DNA of 64,000 nt from JAPHTQ01 sp050288165 (GTDB lineage Bacteria > Pseudomonadota > Gammaproteobacteria > Thiohalomonadales > Thiohalomonadaceae), in NCBI GenBank assembly GCA_050288165.1, contig JBNKDG010000003.1, positions 275,788 through 339,787 of the forward strand, written 5' to 3'. The position numbers and the translations under genes are program-made. The notes beneath the pieces are model-generated. The model had not been told where the DNA came from and made no database searches. It worked only from the letters and a program-made list of their open reading frames with translations. Shown here in pieces: positions 1 to 8,579 of this stretch. How positions within the stretch are numbered: the first letter of the stretch is position 1; the number at the start of each line of letters is the position of its first letter.

Positions 1-1
1 G

Positions 2-367
2 CAAAAAGGGTTCTCAATCTGGTCATTGGTGTTCTTTTTCTTCCTGATCGGATTTGCTGTGTTTACGACTTTGAAACTGGTGCCGCCGTATATGGAGTTT
101 TTCACTGTTAGAGGCGCCCTGTCATCAATGGCAAGTAGTCCGGAAGAATATGTTGGGGCAATGAGCGTACATCAAGCAATCATGAAACGTTTGTCTGTCA
201 ATAATGTAAGTGGCGTAAAGGTAGATGACGTGAGTGTTACTCGTGACCTTGATAGTCCAAAGTACAATATCGAGGTTGAGTATGAGGTCATCGTTCCATA
301 CTTTGGCAATATCTCTTTCTTGTTGAATTTCAGAAATACTGCGTCAGTCAAGGCCAGTGGTTACTGA
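2..367 (+). CDS. DUF4845 family membrane protein (5' truncated by window)
   Basis: The frame is open from base 2, so the real start lies upstream of the window. The visible part begins QKGFSIWSL, followed by a hydrophobic segment (VFFFFLIGFAVFTTL) and then KLVPPYMEFF. This is the layout of the short DUF4845 proteins usually found between lepB and rnc: one N-terminal membrane anchor and a small extracytoplasmic domain. The function of the family is unknown. The stop overlaps the start of rnc by 11 bases, which indicates co-transcription and probably translational coupling. A TTG at base 26 could initiate, but that would remove part of the conserved N terminus, so I regard it as internal. Confidence 0.8.
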   Translation, partial: QKGFSIWSLVFFFFLIGFAVFTTLKLVPPYMEFFTVRGALSSMASSPEEYVGAMSVHQAIMKRLSVNNVSGVKVDDVSVTRDLDSPKYNIEVEYEVIVPYFGNISFLLNFRNTASVKASGY

Positions 368-1034
368 TAACTCAAAATTATCCAGGTCGCTGGGATATGC
401 CTTTAATGATGAAAACCTATTTCATCAGGCGCTGACTCATCGTAGTGCTGCACGCGATAACAACGAGCGGCTCGAATTTCTCGGCGACTCTATTCTGAGT
501 TTTGTCATCTCTACCGAGCTGTACCGTCGTTTCTCCGATATCGATGAAGGTACCCTGAGTCGCCTGCGTGCTTCGTTAGTCAAGGGGGATACTTTAGCTG
601 CGTTGGCCCGTGATCTGGAGTTGGGTGACTATCTACAACTCGGACCGGGTGAATTGAAGAGTGGTGGCTTTCGCCGCGGCTCTATCCTGGCCGATGCGCT
701 GGAAGCGCTCTTCGGCGCCATTTTTCTTGACTCGGGCATCGACGCGGTGAAGACGGTGATCCTGTCGCTCTATGAGGAGCGGTTGCAGAAAGCCGATCCC
801 GCCAAGGCGCACAAGGACCCCAAAACGCGGCTGCAGGAGTTTCTCCAGTCACGCAATCTTGCACTGCCCGAATATGAAGTCACCAACATTCAGGGCAAGG
901 CGCATGAGCAACGTTTTACAGTCAGTTGCACCGTAGCGAATTTATCCGAGTCGGTCGTGGCGGAAGGCAGCAGTCGGCGTAAGGCAGAGCAGGCCGCCGC
1001 ACAACAGGCATTACACCGTTTGGGATGCGAATAG
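357..1034 (+). CDS. rnc: Ribonuclease III
   Basis: Double-strand-specific endoribonuclease that processes rRNA precursors and some mRNAs. The 225-residue protein has the RNase III signature ERLEFLGDSIL (about residues 37-47, with acidic residues E40 and D44) and the second catalytic cluster DALEALFGAIFLD (D113, E116). A double-stranded-RNA-binding domain occupies about residues 153-222. The length is that of E. coli Rnc. Translation starts at a GTG inside the end of the DUF4845 gene. era follows with one base between stop and start, so the usual rnc-era-recO operon is present. Confidence 0.97.
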   Translation: MVTDNSKLSRSLGYAFNDENLFHQALTHRSAARDNNERLEFLGDSILSFVISTELYRRFSDIDEGTLSRLRASLVKGDTLAALARDLELGDYLQLGPGELKSGGFRRGSILADALEALFGAIFLDSGIDAVKTVILSLYEERLQKADPAKAHKDPKTRLQEFLQSRNLALPEYEVTNIQGKAHEQRFTVSCTVANLSESVVAEGSSRRKAEQAAAQQALHRLGCE

Positions 1035-1035
1035 C

Positions 1036-1926
1036 ATGACATTTCATAGTGGTTATGTGGCGATTGTCGGTCGTCCCAATGTGGGTAAATCGACCCTGAT
1101 GAACCGTATTCTGGGTCAGAAGATCAGTATCACCTCCAACAAACCGCAAACAACACGTCATCGTATTCTGGGCATCAAGACCGGCGAGGATTTTCAGGCC
1201 GTTTACGTCGATACGCCCGGTCTGCATCTCAATGCCAAAAAGGCGATGAATCGCTATATGAATCGTGCTGCCAGCAGCAGCCTGGAAGGTGTGGATCTGA
1301 TCCTGTTTGTGGTCGAGGCGGAGAAGTGGACCGAGGAGGATGAGAGTGTTCTGCAAAAGGTCTGCGGGCAATCGATACCAGTTGTATTGGTCGTGAACAA
1401 GATTGACCACCTTAAGGATAAGGAGCAACTGTTGCCACTGTTGCAGCAGTTGTCGGCAAAGATGGATTTCTTCGCCGTGTTACCACTCTCTGCCCTGAAA
1501 GGTAACAACGTCGAAAGTCTGGAGAAGGAAGTGCTGCGGGCGCTGCCAGAATCCGAACCGATCTATCCGGAAGAGTATGTCACCGACCGTAGCGAGCGCT
1601 TTCTTGCTGCCGAGATCATTCGTGAGAAGTTGATGCGCAGTATGGGTAAGGAGTTGCCCTATGCGGTGGCGGTCGAGATCGAGCAGTTCAAGAACGATAA
1701 CGGCCTGTTGCGTATTAACGGTTTGATCTGGGTGGAACGTGACAGCCAGAAGCGGATCGTCATCGGCAAAGGTGGCGAGCAACTCAAGACGATCGGCAAA
1801 CAGGCGCGTATCGACATGGAGAAACTGTTCGATGCCAAGGTCTTCCTGCAGCTCTGGGTCAAGGTCAAGGAGGGCTGGTCTGACAACGAGCGAATTCTGA
1901 ATTCACTCGGATACCGGGATGAGTAA
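1036..1926 (+). CDS. era: GTPase Era
   Basis: Essential GTPase that binds the 3' end of 16S rRNA and helps 30S maturation. The 296-residue protein shows G1 GRPNVGKST (about residues 12-20), G3 DTPG (about 59-62) and G4 NKID (about 122-125). The C-terminal KH domain contains the IGKGGEQLKTIG loop. The length matches the family. It is part of the rnc-era-recO-pdxJ run, and its end overlaps the recO start by eight bases. Confidence 0.97.
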   Translation: MTFHSGYVAIVGRPNVGKSTLMNRILGQKISITSNKPQTTRHRILGIKTGEDFQAVYVDTPGLHLNAKKAMNRYMNRAASSSLEGVDLILFVVEAEKWTEEDESVLQKVCGQSIPVVLVVNKIDHLKDKEQLLPLLQQLSAKMDFFAVLPLSALKGNNVESLEKEVLRALPESEPIYPEEYVTDRSERFLAAEIIREKLMRSMGKELPYAVAVEIEQFKNDNGLLRINGLIWVERDSQKRIVIGKGGEQLKTIGKQARIDMEKLFDAKVFLQLWVKVKEGWSDNERILNSLGYRDE

Positions 1927-2671
1927 CGATCGTCGCGTTGCCCTGCAACCGGCCTATATTCTGCATCGAAAACCCTACCGTGATACCAGCCTGTTACTGG
2001 AAATCTTCAGTCGTGACTACGGCCGTATCGGGCTGGTGGCACGTGGCGCACAGGGCAAGCGCTCAACTCTCAAGGCCCTGCTGCAGCCGTTCCAACCCCT
2101 GTTGCTTTCATGGAGTGGACGGGGAGAGTTGCAGACCCTGACCGCTGCCGAGGCAGACGGCGTGCCCCGGCCCCTCGTTGGCGAGGCCCTGTTGAGCGGG
2201 TTTTACCTCAACGAAATCCTGATGCGCCTGCTGCACCGCCACGATGGGCATGCTGAACTCTACAGCGGCTACCGGCGAACCCTGAATGCCTTGAGCGAAG
2301 GCAGGGAGTATGACTGGCCGCTACGCCTGTTCGAGCGCGATCTGCTGCAGGAACTGGGTTATGGCCTGCAACTGACGCATACGGCAGACGGTGAACTGCT
2401 GGAAGCGTCGAAGTGTTATTGTTATCACCCTGAGCAGGGTCCAGTCCTGGCCGCCACTGAGCAGCAGGATTGTCTCCTGGTGCACGGCTCGACACTGCTC
2501 TCACTGGATAGCGGTCAGGTTGACGATATAGAGTGTCGCAATGAAGCCAAGCGACTGATGCGTACCGTGCTACAACCCTATCTTGGTCATCGCCCGCTGG
2601 CCAGTCGCGAACTGTTTCGCGCACAATATGCTCAAAGTAAGAACAAAATAACCGAATACGATAAGGAGTAA
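1919..2671 (+). CDS. recO: DNA repair protein RecO
   Basis: RecO promotes RecA loading and strand annealing in the RecFOR pathway. The 250-residue protein begins with the typical oligonucleotide-binding domain (LQPAYILHRKPYRDTSLLLE). A central SKCYCYHPEQGP segment lies where the family often carries cysteines. The start overlaps the era stop and pdxJ follows three bases later. This era-recO-pdxJ linkage is usual in gammaproteobacteria and supports the call, since RecO sequences are weakly conserved. Confidence 0.93.
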   Translation: MSNDRRVALQPAYILHRKPYRDTSLLLEIFSRDYGRIGLVARGAQGKRSTLKALLQPFQPLLLSWSGRGELQTLTAAEADGVPRPLVGEALLSGFYLNEILMRLLHRHDGHAELYSGYRRTLNALSEGREYDWPLRLFERDLLQELGYGLQLTHTADGELLEASKCYCYHPEQGPVLAATEQQDCLLVHGSTLLSLDSGQVDDIECRNEAKRLMRTVLQPYLGHRPLASRELFRAQYAQSKNKITEYDKE

Positions 2672-2674
2672 TAA

Positions 2675-3424
2675 GTGAGTAATCCGCAGTCGATACTGTT
2701 GGGTGTCAATATCGATCACGTGGCCACTCTGCGCCAGGCGCGAGGTACCCGCTACCCGGATCCGTTGCAGGCGGCGATCGAGGCGGAACAGGCCGGTGCC
2801 GATAGTATCACTCTCCATTTACGTGAAGACCGTCGTCATATCCAGGAGCGTGATGTCGCGATGCTGCGTGAGATCCTGCAGACACGGATGAATCTGGAGA
2901 TGGCGGTGACCGAGGAGATGCTCGGTATGGCGGAGAAGTACCGTCCGCAGGACTGCTGCCTGGTGCCAGAGAAGCGTGAGGAGCTGACCACCGAGGGAGG
3001 TCTCGACGTGGCCGGACAGAAATCCCGTATTCGAGATGCCTGCGCCCGTCTTGCCGACGCCGGGGTGCGGGTCTCGTTGTTTATTGATGCCGAACCGGTA
3101 CAGATTGAAGCGGCTGCCGAGTGCGGCGCGCCGGTGATCGAGATCCACACCGGTCACTATGCCGATGCAGAGAGTGAAAAGGCGATGCAGGCGGAATTGG
3201 TACGGATCAGTAAGGGGGTAGAGCTTGGCGTGAAGGCCGGGTTACAGGTGAATGCGGGACACGGTCTGCATTATCACAATACCGCCGCAATCGCCGCCAT
3301 TCCCGCGATTCGCGAGCTGAACATCGGCCATGCCATCATCGCCCGCGCGGTATTTTCAGGTTTGCGTGGCGCGGTGACCGAGATGAAGCAAGTTATGGTC
3401 GATGCTCGTCGTTACGGCGTTTAA
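2675..3424 (+). CDS. pdxJ: Pyridoxine 5'-phosphate synthase PdxJ
   Basis: Condenses 1-deoxyxylulose 5-phosphate with 3-amino-2-oxopropyl phosphate to give pyridoxine 5'-phosphate, the last ring-forming step of DXP-dependent vitamin B6 synthesis. The 249-residue TIM-barrel protein has the N-terminal signature GVNIDHVATLRQARG and the phosphate-binding NAGHGLHYHN near residue 200. An AAGGAG ribosome binding site overlaps the recO stop region. This is the last gene of the rnc-era-recO-pdxJ operon. Confidence 0.97.
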   Translation: MSNPQSILLGVNIDHVATLRQARGTRYPDPLQAAIEAEQAGADSITLHLREDRRHIQERDVAMLREILQTRMNLEMAVTEEMLGMAEKYRPQDCCLVPEKREELTTEGGLDVAGQKSRIRDACARLADAGVRVSLFIDAEPVQIEAAAECGAPVIEIHTGHYADAESEKAMQAELVRISKGVELGVKAGLQVNAGHGLHYHNTAAIAAIPAIRELNIGHAIIARAVFSGLRGAVTEMKQVMVDARRYGV

Positions 3425-3496
3425 TCCTTTTTCCAGGTGGTGCCCGATGGTATGGTGGCGCCACGAAACACAGTTAAGCATTTCAGGAAGGTTCAG

Positions 3497-3895
3497 ATGT
3501 TGGAATATGTCTTTTTTGATGAAGGTATTCGCGACAAGTTTGTCGAGGAATTGCGCGCCAAGGGGGTAGAAGTTACCCTGAACGATGAGGCAGGCTGTAT
3601 CGCCGAGGTGCCTGAGGATCTGGACGACAAGCTGGCCGATGAAGTCGATTACCTCTACGAAAAATTGTTGCAGGAGACTGCAGAGCTGCTGGAAGAGAGC
3701 GAAGGAGTCTTCGAGAAAAATGTGATGGGTGTGATGGTGGCGCTGGAGGATGGCACGCCATGCACTATTCGTCTCGATCCTGACCTGGTAGCGCGGCTGC
3801 TGAATTGCATCTCCATGGAAGAACTGCGTGACCTGGCGCAGGTTATCGCTGAAGGGGTGCAAAACCCGGATAACCGTCCCCTCTGTCACGTTTGA
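3497..3895 (+). CDS. Conserved acidic protein of unknown function
   Basis: I do not recognise a named family. The 132-residue soluble protein (MLEYVFFDEGIRDKF...) is strongly acidic in its middle part (EVPEDLDDKLADEVDYLYEKLL, near residues 36-57) and looks alpha-helical. It has no signal peptide or membrane segment. Cysteines lie in GCIAEV, TPCTIR, NCISME and the C-terminal RPLCHV. I chose the ATG at 3497 because AGGAAGG lies seven to thirteen bases upstream. A GTG 60 bases earlier is in frame but adds a low-complexity leader. It is followed after 13 bases by the SQR-like flavoprotein gene, so the two are probably co-transcribed. Confidence 0.72.
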   Translation: MLEYVFFDEGIRDKFVEELRAKGVEVTLNDEAGCIAEVPEDLDDKLADEVDYLYEKLLQETAELLEESEGVFEKNVMGVMVALEDGTPCTIRLDPDLVARLLNCISMEELRDLAQVIAEGVQNPDNRPLCHV

Positions 3896-3908
3896 TTGAC
3901 CCATAGTC

Positions 3909-5042
3909 ATGCCCAAGAAACAGATCACGATCATCGGTAGCGGCTTTGCCGCCATGACCGCAGCAAAAGAGCTGCGCAAACGTAACAACGATGTGGATGT
4001 CACCATTATCAGCCCGGCAAAGGAGTTCATCTACCTGCCGAGCCTGATCTGGATCCCTTCCGGCGTACGTCAGCCGGAGCAGTTGCGTATCCCGCTGGAC
4101 AAATTTTTCCGTCATAACCGGGTCAACCACTTTAAAGCCGAGGTGATCGGACTCAAGGACGGTGGCCGCACCGTGATCACCGATCAGGGCGAGGTGAAAA
4201 ATGACGCCCTGATCATTGCCTCAGGTGGCCGCTTTATCAAAAAGTTGCCGGGTATCAAACATGCCATTACGCCATGCGAAGGGATCCCGGCGGCGATCGC
4301 CATTCGCGATCAACTGGCACGGATGGATGGCGGCACCATCGCCATCGGTTTCGGTGGTAATCCCAATGAGCCTTCAGCAATGCGCGGTGGGCCGATGTTC
4401 GAATTTCTCTTTGGCATCGACAGCCAGTTGCGCAAGGAGAGCCGTCGCGACAAGTTCAAACTGATCTTCTTCAATCCTGCACCCGAACCGGGTAAACGAC
4501 TCGGTGAAAAGGCGGTGAAAGGATTACTCAATACGATGAAGGCGCGCGGCATCGAAACCCATCTGGGGCATAAGATGGTGCGCTTCGAAGCAGACAAGGT
4601 GGTAACCGAAGGCGGGGAGTTTGCCGCCGACATGATTCTCTTTATGCCTGGCATGACCGGCAACGCCTGGTTCGACAATAGCGAGTTGCCGCGTTCTCCC
4701 GGCGGTCTGGTCCGGGCGGATGAATTCTGTCGCGTGGAGGGGATGGACAGGGTTTACATCGCCGGTGATTCCGGTAGTTTCCCCGGTCCGGACTGGATGC
4801 CGAAGCAGGCGCATATGGCAGCACTACAGGCCAGTGCCGCAGTGATCAATATGCTGGCGGAAATGGATGGCAAGGAGGTGTGGAAACACTTCCGTGTCGA
4901 GTTGATGTGTATCGTCGATAGCCTCGACAAGGGGATGCTGATCGCGCGTACGCCGAAATTCAACATCGTTCTGCCGGCCAACATCTTCTGGCACTGGGTC
5001 AAGCGGCTGTTCGAGTGGTGGTATCTGTTTCAGTACCGCTGA
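3909..5042 (+). CDS. FAD-dependent pyridine nucleotide-disulphide oxidoreductase, sulfide:quinone reductase-like
   Basis: The 377-residue flavoprotein has an N-terminal dinucleotide fold (IIGSGFAAMTAAKEL, residues 8-22), a central GGRFIKKLPG segment and the second FAD motif YIAGDSGSFPGP (283-294). The C-terminal tail is rich in Trp, Phe and Lys (IFWHWVKRLFEWWYLFQ), resembling the amphipathic helix that holds SQR and NDH-2 enzymes on the membrane. Cysteines are at 123 (TPCEGIP), 274 and 334 (ELMCIVD). C123 and C334 lie roughly where SQR-family redox cysteines occur, but I cannot assign the subtype. Oxidation of sulfide or another small donor with quinone as acceptor is inference. The next gene starts five bases after its stop. 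Confidence 0.75.
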   Translation: MPKKQITIIGSGFAAMTAAKELRKRNNDVDVTIISPAKEFIYLPSLIWIPSGVRQPEQLRIPLDKFFRHNRVNHFKAEVIGLKDGGRTVITDQGEVKNDALIIASGGRFIKKLPGIKHAITPCEGIPAAIAIRDQLARMDGGTIAIGFGGNPNEPSAMRGGPMFEFLFGIDSQLRKESRRDKFKLIFFNPAPEPGKRLGEKAVKGLLNTMKARGIETHLGHKMVRFEADKVVTEGGEFAADMILFMPGMTGNAWFDNSELPRSPGGLVRADEFCRVEGMDRVYIAGDSGSFPGPDWMPKQAHMAALQASAAVINMLAEMDGKEVWKHFRVELMCIVDSLDKGMLIARTPKFNIVLPANIFWHWVKRLFEWWYLFQYR

Positions 5043-5047
5043 GCACC

Positions 5048-6232
5048 ATGCTGAATCTCACTCCTTTTGCTACCAGTACCCTGCCGAAGATCCGTTTCGG
5101 CGAGGGAACACTGGTGGAACTTCCACAACTGATTGAACCTTTTGGTAAGCGTATTCTGTTGCTGACCGGTGGACGTTCGTTTGTGCAGAGCCGTTTCTGG
5201 CAACCGTTACAGGATGCGCTGCGCGCAGCGGGAATTGAATTTATCCACGAAACGATCAACGGTGAACCGTCACCCCGGCGAGTGGATGAATTGGTTGCAG
5301 CCCATTTCGGTGACGGCATTAACGTAGTGATCGGAATCGGTGGTGGTAGTGTGCTCGATGCGGCCAAGGCGGTGGCCGGTCTGCTGCCCTTCGGCAATTC
5401 GGTGCTCGATCATCTGGAAGATGTAGGTCGGGGACTGCCCTATAAAGGTCCGGCGCTACCCTTTATCGCCGTGCCTACTACGGCTGGTACCGGTAGCGAG
5501 GCGACTCGCAATGCGGTGCTCAGCGAACACGGTGCCAATGGGTATAAGAAATCGTTTCGTCATGATTCGTTGGTGGCGCGGGTGGCACTGGTTGATCCGT
5601 TGCTACTGGAAGGTTGTCCCGCGGAGTTGATCGCGGCGCAGGGTATGGATGCCTTTACCCAGCTACTCGAATCCTATGTCTCCCTGCGAGCCAACCCGTT
5701 CACCGATGCCCTGGCGTGGAGCGGTCTCGAAGCGGTACAGCAGGGATTCCTTGCGGCTTACAATGGCGAAGCGCCGGGGCGGGCGGCGATGGCCTATGCC
5801 GCGTTGATCTCCGGCATTACCCTGGCGCAGGTCGGGTTAGGTTCGGTGCACGGACTGGCACAGCCACTCGGTTCACTCTTCCCGCTACCCCACGGTGTCG
5901 CCTGCGGCACCATGGTGGCCGCAGCAACACGGAGCAATATCGAAGCGCTGCGCCAACGCCAGCCGCAGAGTTCTGCGCTGACCAAACATGCCAGGGTAGG
6001 TCGACTCCTGAGCGGTGATCCCGGACTGTCCGATGGGCAGGCACATGCAGCGTTGCTTGAGGTACTAGATAGCTGGCGTGAGACGATGGCCCTGCCACGG
6101 CTTGGGGAGTACGGGATCACTGAAACCGATGTCCCGCGTATCGTTGCCAACTCGCGCAATAACAGCATGAAGACCAATCCAATCGTACTAACCGACGACG
6201 AGATTGCTGTACTGATTCGTTCACGGTTGTAG
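5048..6232 (+). CDS. Iron-containing alcohol dehydrogenase
   Basis: Type III metal-dependent alcohol dehydrogenase of 394 residues. The nucleotide-binding GIGGGSVLDAAKA lies near residues 99-111. The metal site is shown by the Asp and His residues of AAQGMDAFTQ, VHGLAQPLG and PLPHGVACGTM, which match the Asp-His-His-His set of the family. The substrate (an alcohol, aldehyde or glycerol-type compound) cannot be deduced. The ATG at 5048 begins MLNLTPFATSTLPKIRFG, the usual N terminus; an in-frame GTG at 5015 lies inside the upstream flavoprotein gene. The close spacing suggests a two- or three-gene operon with the SQR-like protein. Confidence 0.9.
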   Translation: MLNLTPFATSTLPKIRFGEGTLVELPQLIEPFGKRILLLTGGRSFVQSRFWQPLQDALRAAGIEFIHETINGEPSPRRVDELVAAHFGDGINVVIGIGGGSVLDAAKAVAGLLPFGNSVLDHLEDVGRGLPYKGPALPFIAVPTTAGTGSEATRNAVLSEHGANGYKKSFRHDSLVARVALVDPLLLEGCPAELIAAQGMDAFTQLLESYVSLRANPFTDALAWSGLEAVQQGFLAAYNGEAPGRAAMAYAALISGITLAQVGLGSVHGLAQPLGSLFPLPHGVACGTMVAAATRSNIEALRQRQPQSSALTKHARVGRLLSGDPGLSDGQAHAALLEVLDSWRETMALPRLGEYGITETDVPRIVANSRNNSMKTNPIVLTDDEIAVLIRSRL

Positions 6233-6301
6233 GAGTCATAAAGGCTATTTACTGCGAAGGTATGAAGGCCAAGTGAATTTGGCTGGAGGCAGAGATGAAG
6301 T

Positions 6302-6340
6302 CCTTCGTGGGCTTCGTGCTCTTCGTGGTGAGAGGCTTTT
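6302..6340 (-). repeat. Solo CACGAAG-type dispersed repeat
   Basis: Read on the minus strand it begins AAAAGC, then ACCACGAAG followed by two more CACGAAG units, each separated by two variable bases (9-base periodicity). The same pattern, with the same AAAAGC edge, recurs at 62284-62320, and a third copy lies at 61872-61907. This copy sits alone between two converging genes with no GxxExxY gene beside it. Confidence 0.75.
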
Positions 6341-6344
6341 GTCT

Positions 6345-6920
6345 TTATTCCTGATATCGAACGTAGAAGTGCTGCCAGCGGCAGCCGCTGATCTCTTCCA
6401 GTAGTGCGATAAACTCCGGGCTCGGTACTGCCTCGCTCTCGAAGATCCCCCACACCTTGATGAAGAAACGACCGAAGCCGGCACACTTGCGCCAGCGCAG
6501 TTGCGGTGCGCTTAGTTTCCTGTTGCATTCCGGGCAGTCGAAAACGTGTGTTTCCGGTTGTTGCTGCCACCCCTCAACCAGTGGTTGCCACTGTTCAAAG
6601 CGGTGACCGCAGGAAGGGCAGCGCGGTATCTTGAGATTGTCGCCACTGATAAAGCGTGGCGAGTCCAGTGGACCTTCAATGGCGATGTGATTGAACCCTT
6701 CACCGGACAATTCAGACGCATCCATTGCAATCACCGGTGAGCAGCCGAGAAAGGTGATGTGCGAGACGAACGCCTCACCGGGGCGATAGTGACGCTCGCC
6801 GTTGAACTCGAAACTGTCGCCGATAAAGCCTTCGCTGTTCAGTCTCGCCAGCATGGCCGACGGATCGTCGGGGATTGCGTTGAATTCGGTAGGGCAGAGG
6901 ATGAGCAGGTTTTCTGTCAT
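6345..6920 (-). CDS. Zinc-ribbon protein of unknown function
   Basis: I do not recognise a named family. The 191-residue soluble protein (MTENLLILCPTEFNAIP...) has two CxxC knuckles, CPSC (101-104) and CPEC (129-132), separated by 24 residues. This is a classical zinc-ribbon arrangement. The N-terminal half is predicted alpha/beta and the C-terminal part is rich in aromatic residues (GFGRFFIKVWGIF). I chose the ATG at 6920 because the longer in-frame leader overlaps the divergent upstream gene. It converges on the alcohol dehydrogenase gene and is divergent from the rimB-rimK pair. Confidence 0.72.
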   Translation of the reverse strand: MTENLLILCPTEFNAIPDDPSAMLARLNSEGFIGDSFEFNGERHYRPGEAFVSHITFLGCSPVIAMDASELSGEGFNHIAIEGPLDSPRFISGDNLKIPRCPSCGHRFEQWQPLVEGWQQQPETHVFDCPECNRKLSAPQLRWRKCAGFGRFFIKVWGIFESEAVPSPEFIALLEEISGCRWQHFYVRYQE

Positions 6921-7021
6921 AGCGCCGGCGAGTATACCACTGCTATACATTAAGGAACCGCACATACTTTCTTCTTCATGTTGTAGAATATGGACCTGAT
7001 CAACCAGCGCCACGAAATCGA

Positions 7022-7489
7022 ATGAACCGCGATTCAAACAGTACACTGCAGACGCTCGGTTGGCGGGAGTGGGTTGCCCTGCCCGATCTGGGTGTAACTC
7101 AGATCAAGGCCAAGGTCGATACCGGTGCGCGTACCTCCGCACTGCATGCCTTTTCCCAACAAACCTTTCATGAGCGCGGCGTGCTGATGGTGCGTTTCCA
7201 TCTCCATCCGTTACAGCGCCGTACCGATATCAGCCAGGCGTGCCTGGCTGAGGTGATCGATCAGCGTACTGTCAGCGATTCGGGTGGGCACCGGGAAAAG
7301 CGTCTGGTGATCCGTACTACGGTCCAGTTGGCTGAGCAGTGCTGGCCCATTGAAATGACCCTTACCCGGCGGGACAACATGCGTTTTCGGATGTTGCTCG
7401 GCCGTACTGCGCTCAACGGCCGTTATCTGGTCGATGCGGAGCGATCCTATCTGATGGGTTTTCCCCATCATCCCTCAACGATTGATTGA
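7022..7489 (+). CDS. Retropepsin-like RimB/ATP-dependent zinc protease family protein
   Basis: The 155-residue protein starts LGWREWVALPDLGV and has KAKVDTGARTSALHA, the D-T-G-A motif of a retropepsin-like fold. LLGRTALNGRYLVD follows near the C terminus. Members are annotated as ATP-dependent zinc proteases; the homologue beside rimK in pseudomonads is called RimB and is reported to trim RimK-added glutamates. Here rimK starts ten bases downstream, which supports that role. The adenine-rich gap upstream separates it from the divergent zinc-ribbon gene. Confidence 0.85.
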   Translation: MNRDSNSTLQTLGWREWVALPDLGVTQIKAKVDTGARTSALHAFSQQTFHERGVLMVRFHLHPLQRRTDISQACLAEVIDQRTVSDSGGHREKRLVIRTTVQLAEQCWPIEMTLTRRDNMRFRMLLGRTALNGRYLVDAERSYLMGFPHHPSTID

Positions 7490-7499
7490 CGAGGCATCC

Positions 7500-8405
7500 A
7501 TGAAGATCGCTATTCTGTCGCGCAACAAAAACCTCTATTCCACCCGGCGTATGGTCGAGGCGGCGGAAGAGCGCGGCCATGAAGTCTATGTGTTCGATAC
7601 CCTGCGCTGTTATATGGACATCGCCACCGCCAAGCCGGGGATCAGTTACCGTGGTGAAAGGCTGGAGTATTTTGATGCGGTGATCCCGCGTATCGGCGCC
7701 TCGATCACCGCCTACGGCCTGGCGGTGCTGCGTCAGTTCGAGATGATGGGCACCTTTCCGCTCAACGAATCGGTGGCCATCGGTCGCTCACGTGATAAGC
7801 TGCGCTCCCTGCAACTGCTATCACGCAAGGGGATCGGCCTGCCGCTGACCAGCTTCGCTCATCATGTCGACAACACCCGCGACCTGATCAATCTGGTCGG
7901 CGGTGCACCGCTGGTAGTGAAGTTGTTGGAAGGTACCCAGGGTAAAGGGGTGGTGCTGGCGGAAACGGTCAAAGCAGCGGAGAGTGTTATCGACGCCTTT
8001 CGTGAACTGGGTGCCGACTTTCTGGTGCAGGAGTTTATCAAGGAGGCCGGTGGCAGTGACGTGCGCTGTTTTGTCGTCGGCGGCAAGGTGGTGGCGGCGA
8101 TGGAGCGGCGGGCCAAGGAGGGGGAGTTCCGCTCTAACCTGCATCGTGGCGGCACCGCCGCACTGACCCGGCTGACCGCAGCGGAGCGCGCCACGGCGGT
8201 CAAGGCGGCCAAAACCATGGGCCTTAACGTGGCGGGCGTCGACCTGCTCCGTTCAGCCAGCGGCCCGCTGGTGATGGAGGTCAACTCCTCACCGGGACTG
8301 GAGGGGATTGAGACCGCCACCGGCAAGGATATCGCTGGATTGATCATCGGATACATCGAAGAGAACGCCAAACCTAACCGTACCCGTACCCGCGGCAAGG
8401 GGTGA
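7500..8405 (+). CDS. rimK: RimK-type ATP-grasp alpha-L-glutamate ligase
   Basis: ATP-grasp ligase that adds glutamate to the C terminus of ribosomal protein S6 in E. coli. The 301-residue protein begins MKIAILSRNKNLYSTRRM, as E. coli RimK (300 residues) does. It contains VVKLLEGTQGKGVVLAE, the phosphate-binding loop (about residues 140-156), and the metal and substrate segment LVMEVNSSPGLEGIE (about 258-272). I chose the ATG at 7500 for this match; an upstream in-frame alternative overlaps the rimB-like gene. Forms a two-gene unit with it. Confidence 0.95.
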   Translation: MKIAILSRNKNLYSTRRMVEAAEERGHEVYVFDTLRCYMDIATAKPGISYRGERLEYFDAVIPRIGASITAYGLAVLRQFEMMGTFPLNESVAIGRSRDKLRSLQLLSRKGIGLPLTSFAHHVDNTRDLINLVGGAPLVVKLLEGTQGKGVVLAETVKAAESVIDAFRELGADFLVQEFIKEAGGSDVRCFVVGGKVVAAMERRAKEGEFRSNLHRGGTAALTRLTAAERATAVKAAKTMGLNVAGVDLLRSASGPLVMEVNSSPGLEGIETATGKDIAGLIIGYIEENAKPNRTRTRGKG

Positions 8406-8539
8406 TTTGCCCCTCTGCGACCTTTCCACAATGCCAGAGAGCGCCTATTCTCAACGTGGGCATAGTGGCAATTGTGAACTGAACGGCAGTCTGCGGTTCG
8501 CGCACTAATGTAAGCTCAGGCCAGCGAACAATAATCAAA

Positions 8540-8566
8540 GGACCTTTTCTGCGTCGAAAAGTGTCC
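8540..8566 (+). promoter_or_regulatory. Hairpin immediately before a strong ribosome binding site
   Basis: GGAC-CTTTTC pairs with GAAAAG-(T)-GTCC around the six-base loop TGCGTC, giving a ten-base-pair stem with a single bulged T. The perfect AAGGAGG follows at once (8567-8573), seven bases before the ATG at 8580. No T-tract follows, so it is not an ordinary terminator. It could tune translation or stabilise the mRNA of the membrane protein/VWA pair. Confidence 0.4.
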
Positions 8567-8579
8567 AAGGAGGTCGTAA

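Noticed and set aside
922..1428. Long antisense frames over rnc, era and other housekeeping genes
   Set aside because: They are shadows of well-supported genes, with no ribosome binding sites or recognisable domains.
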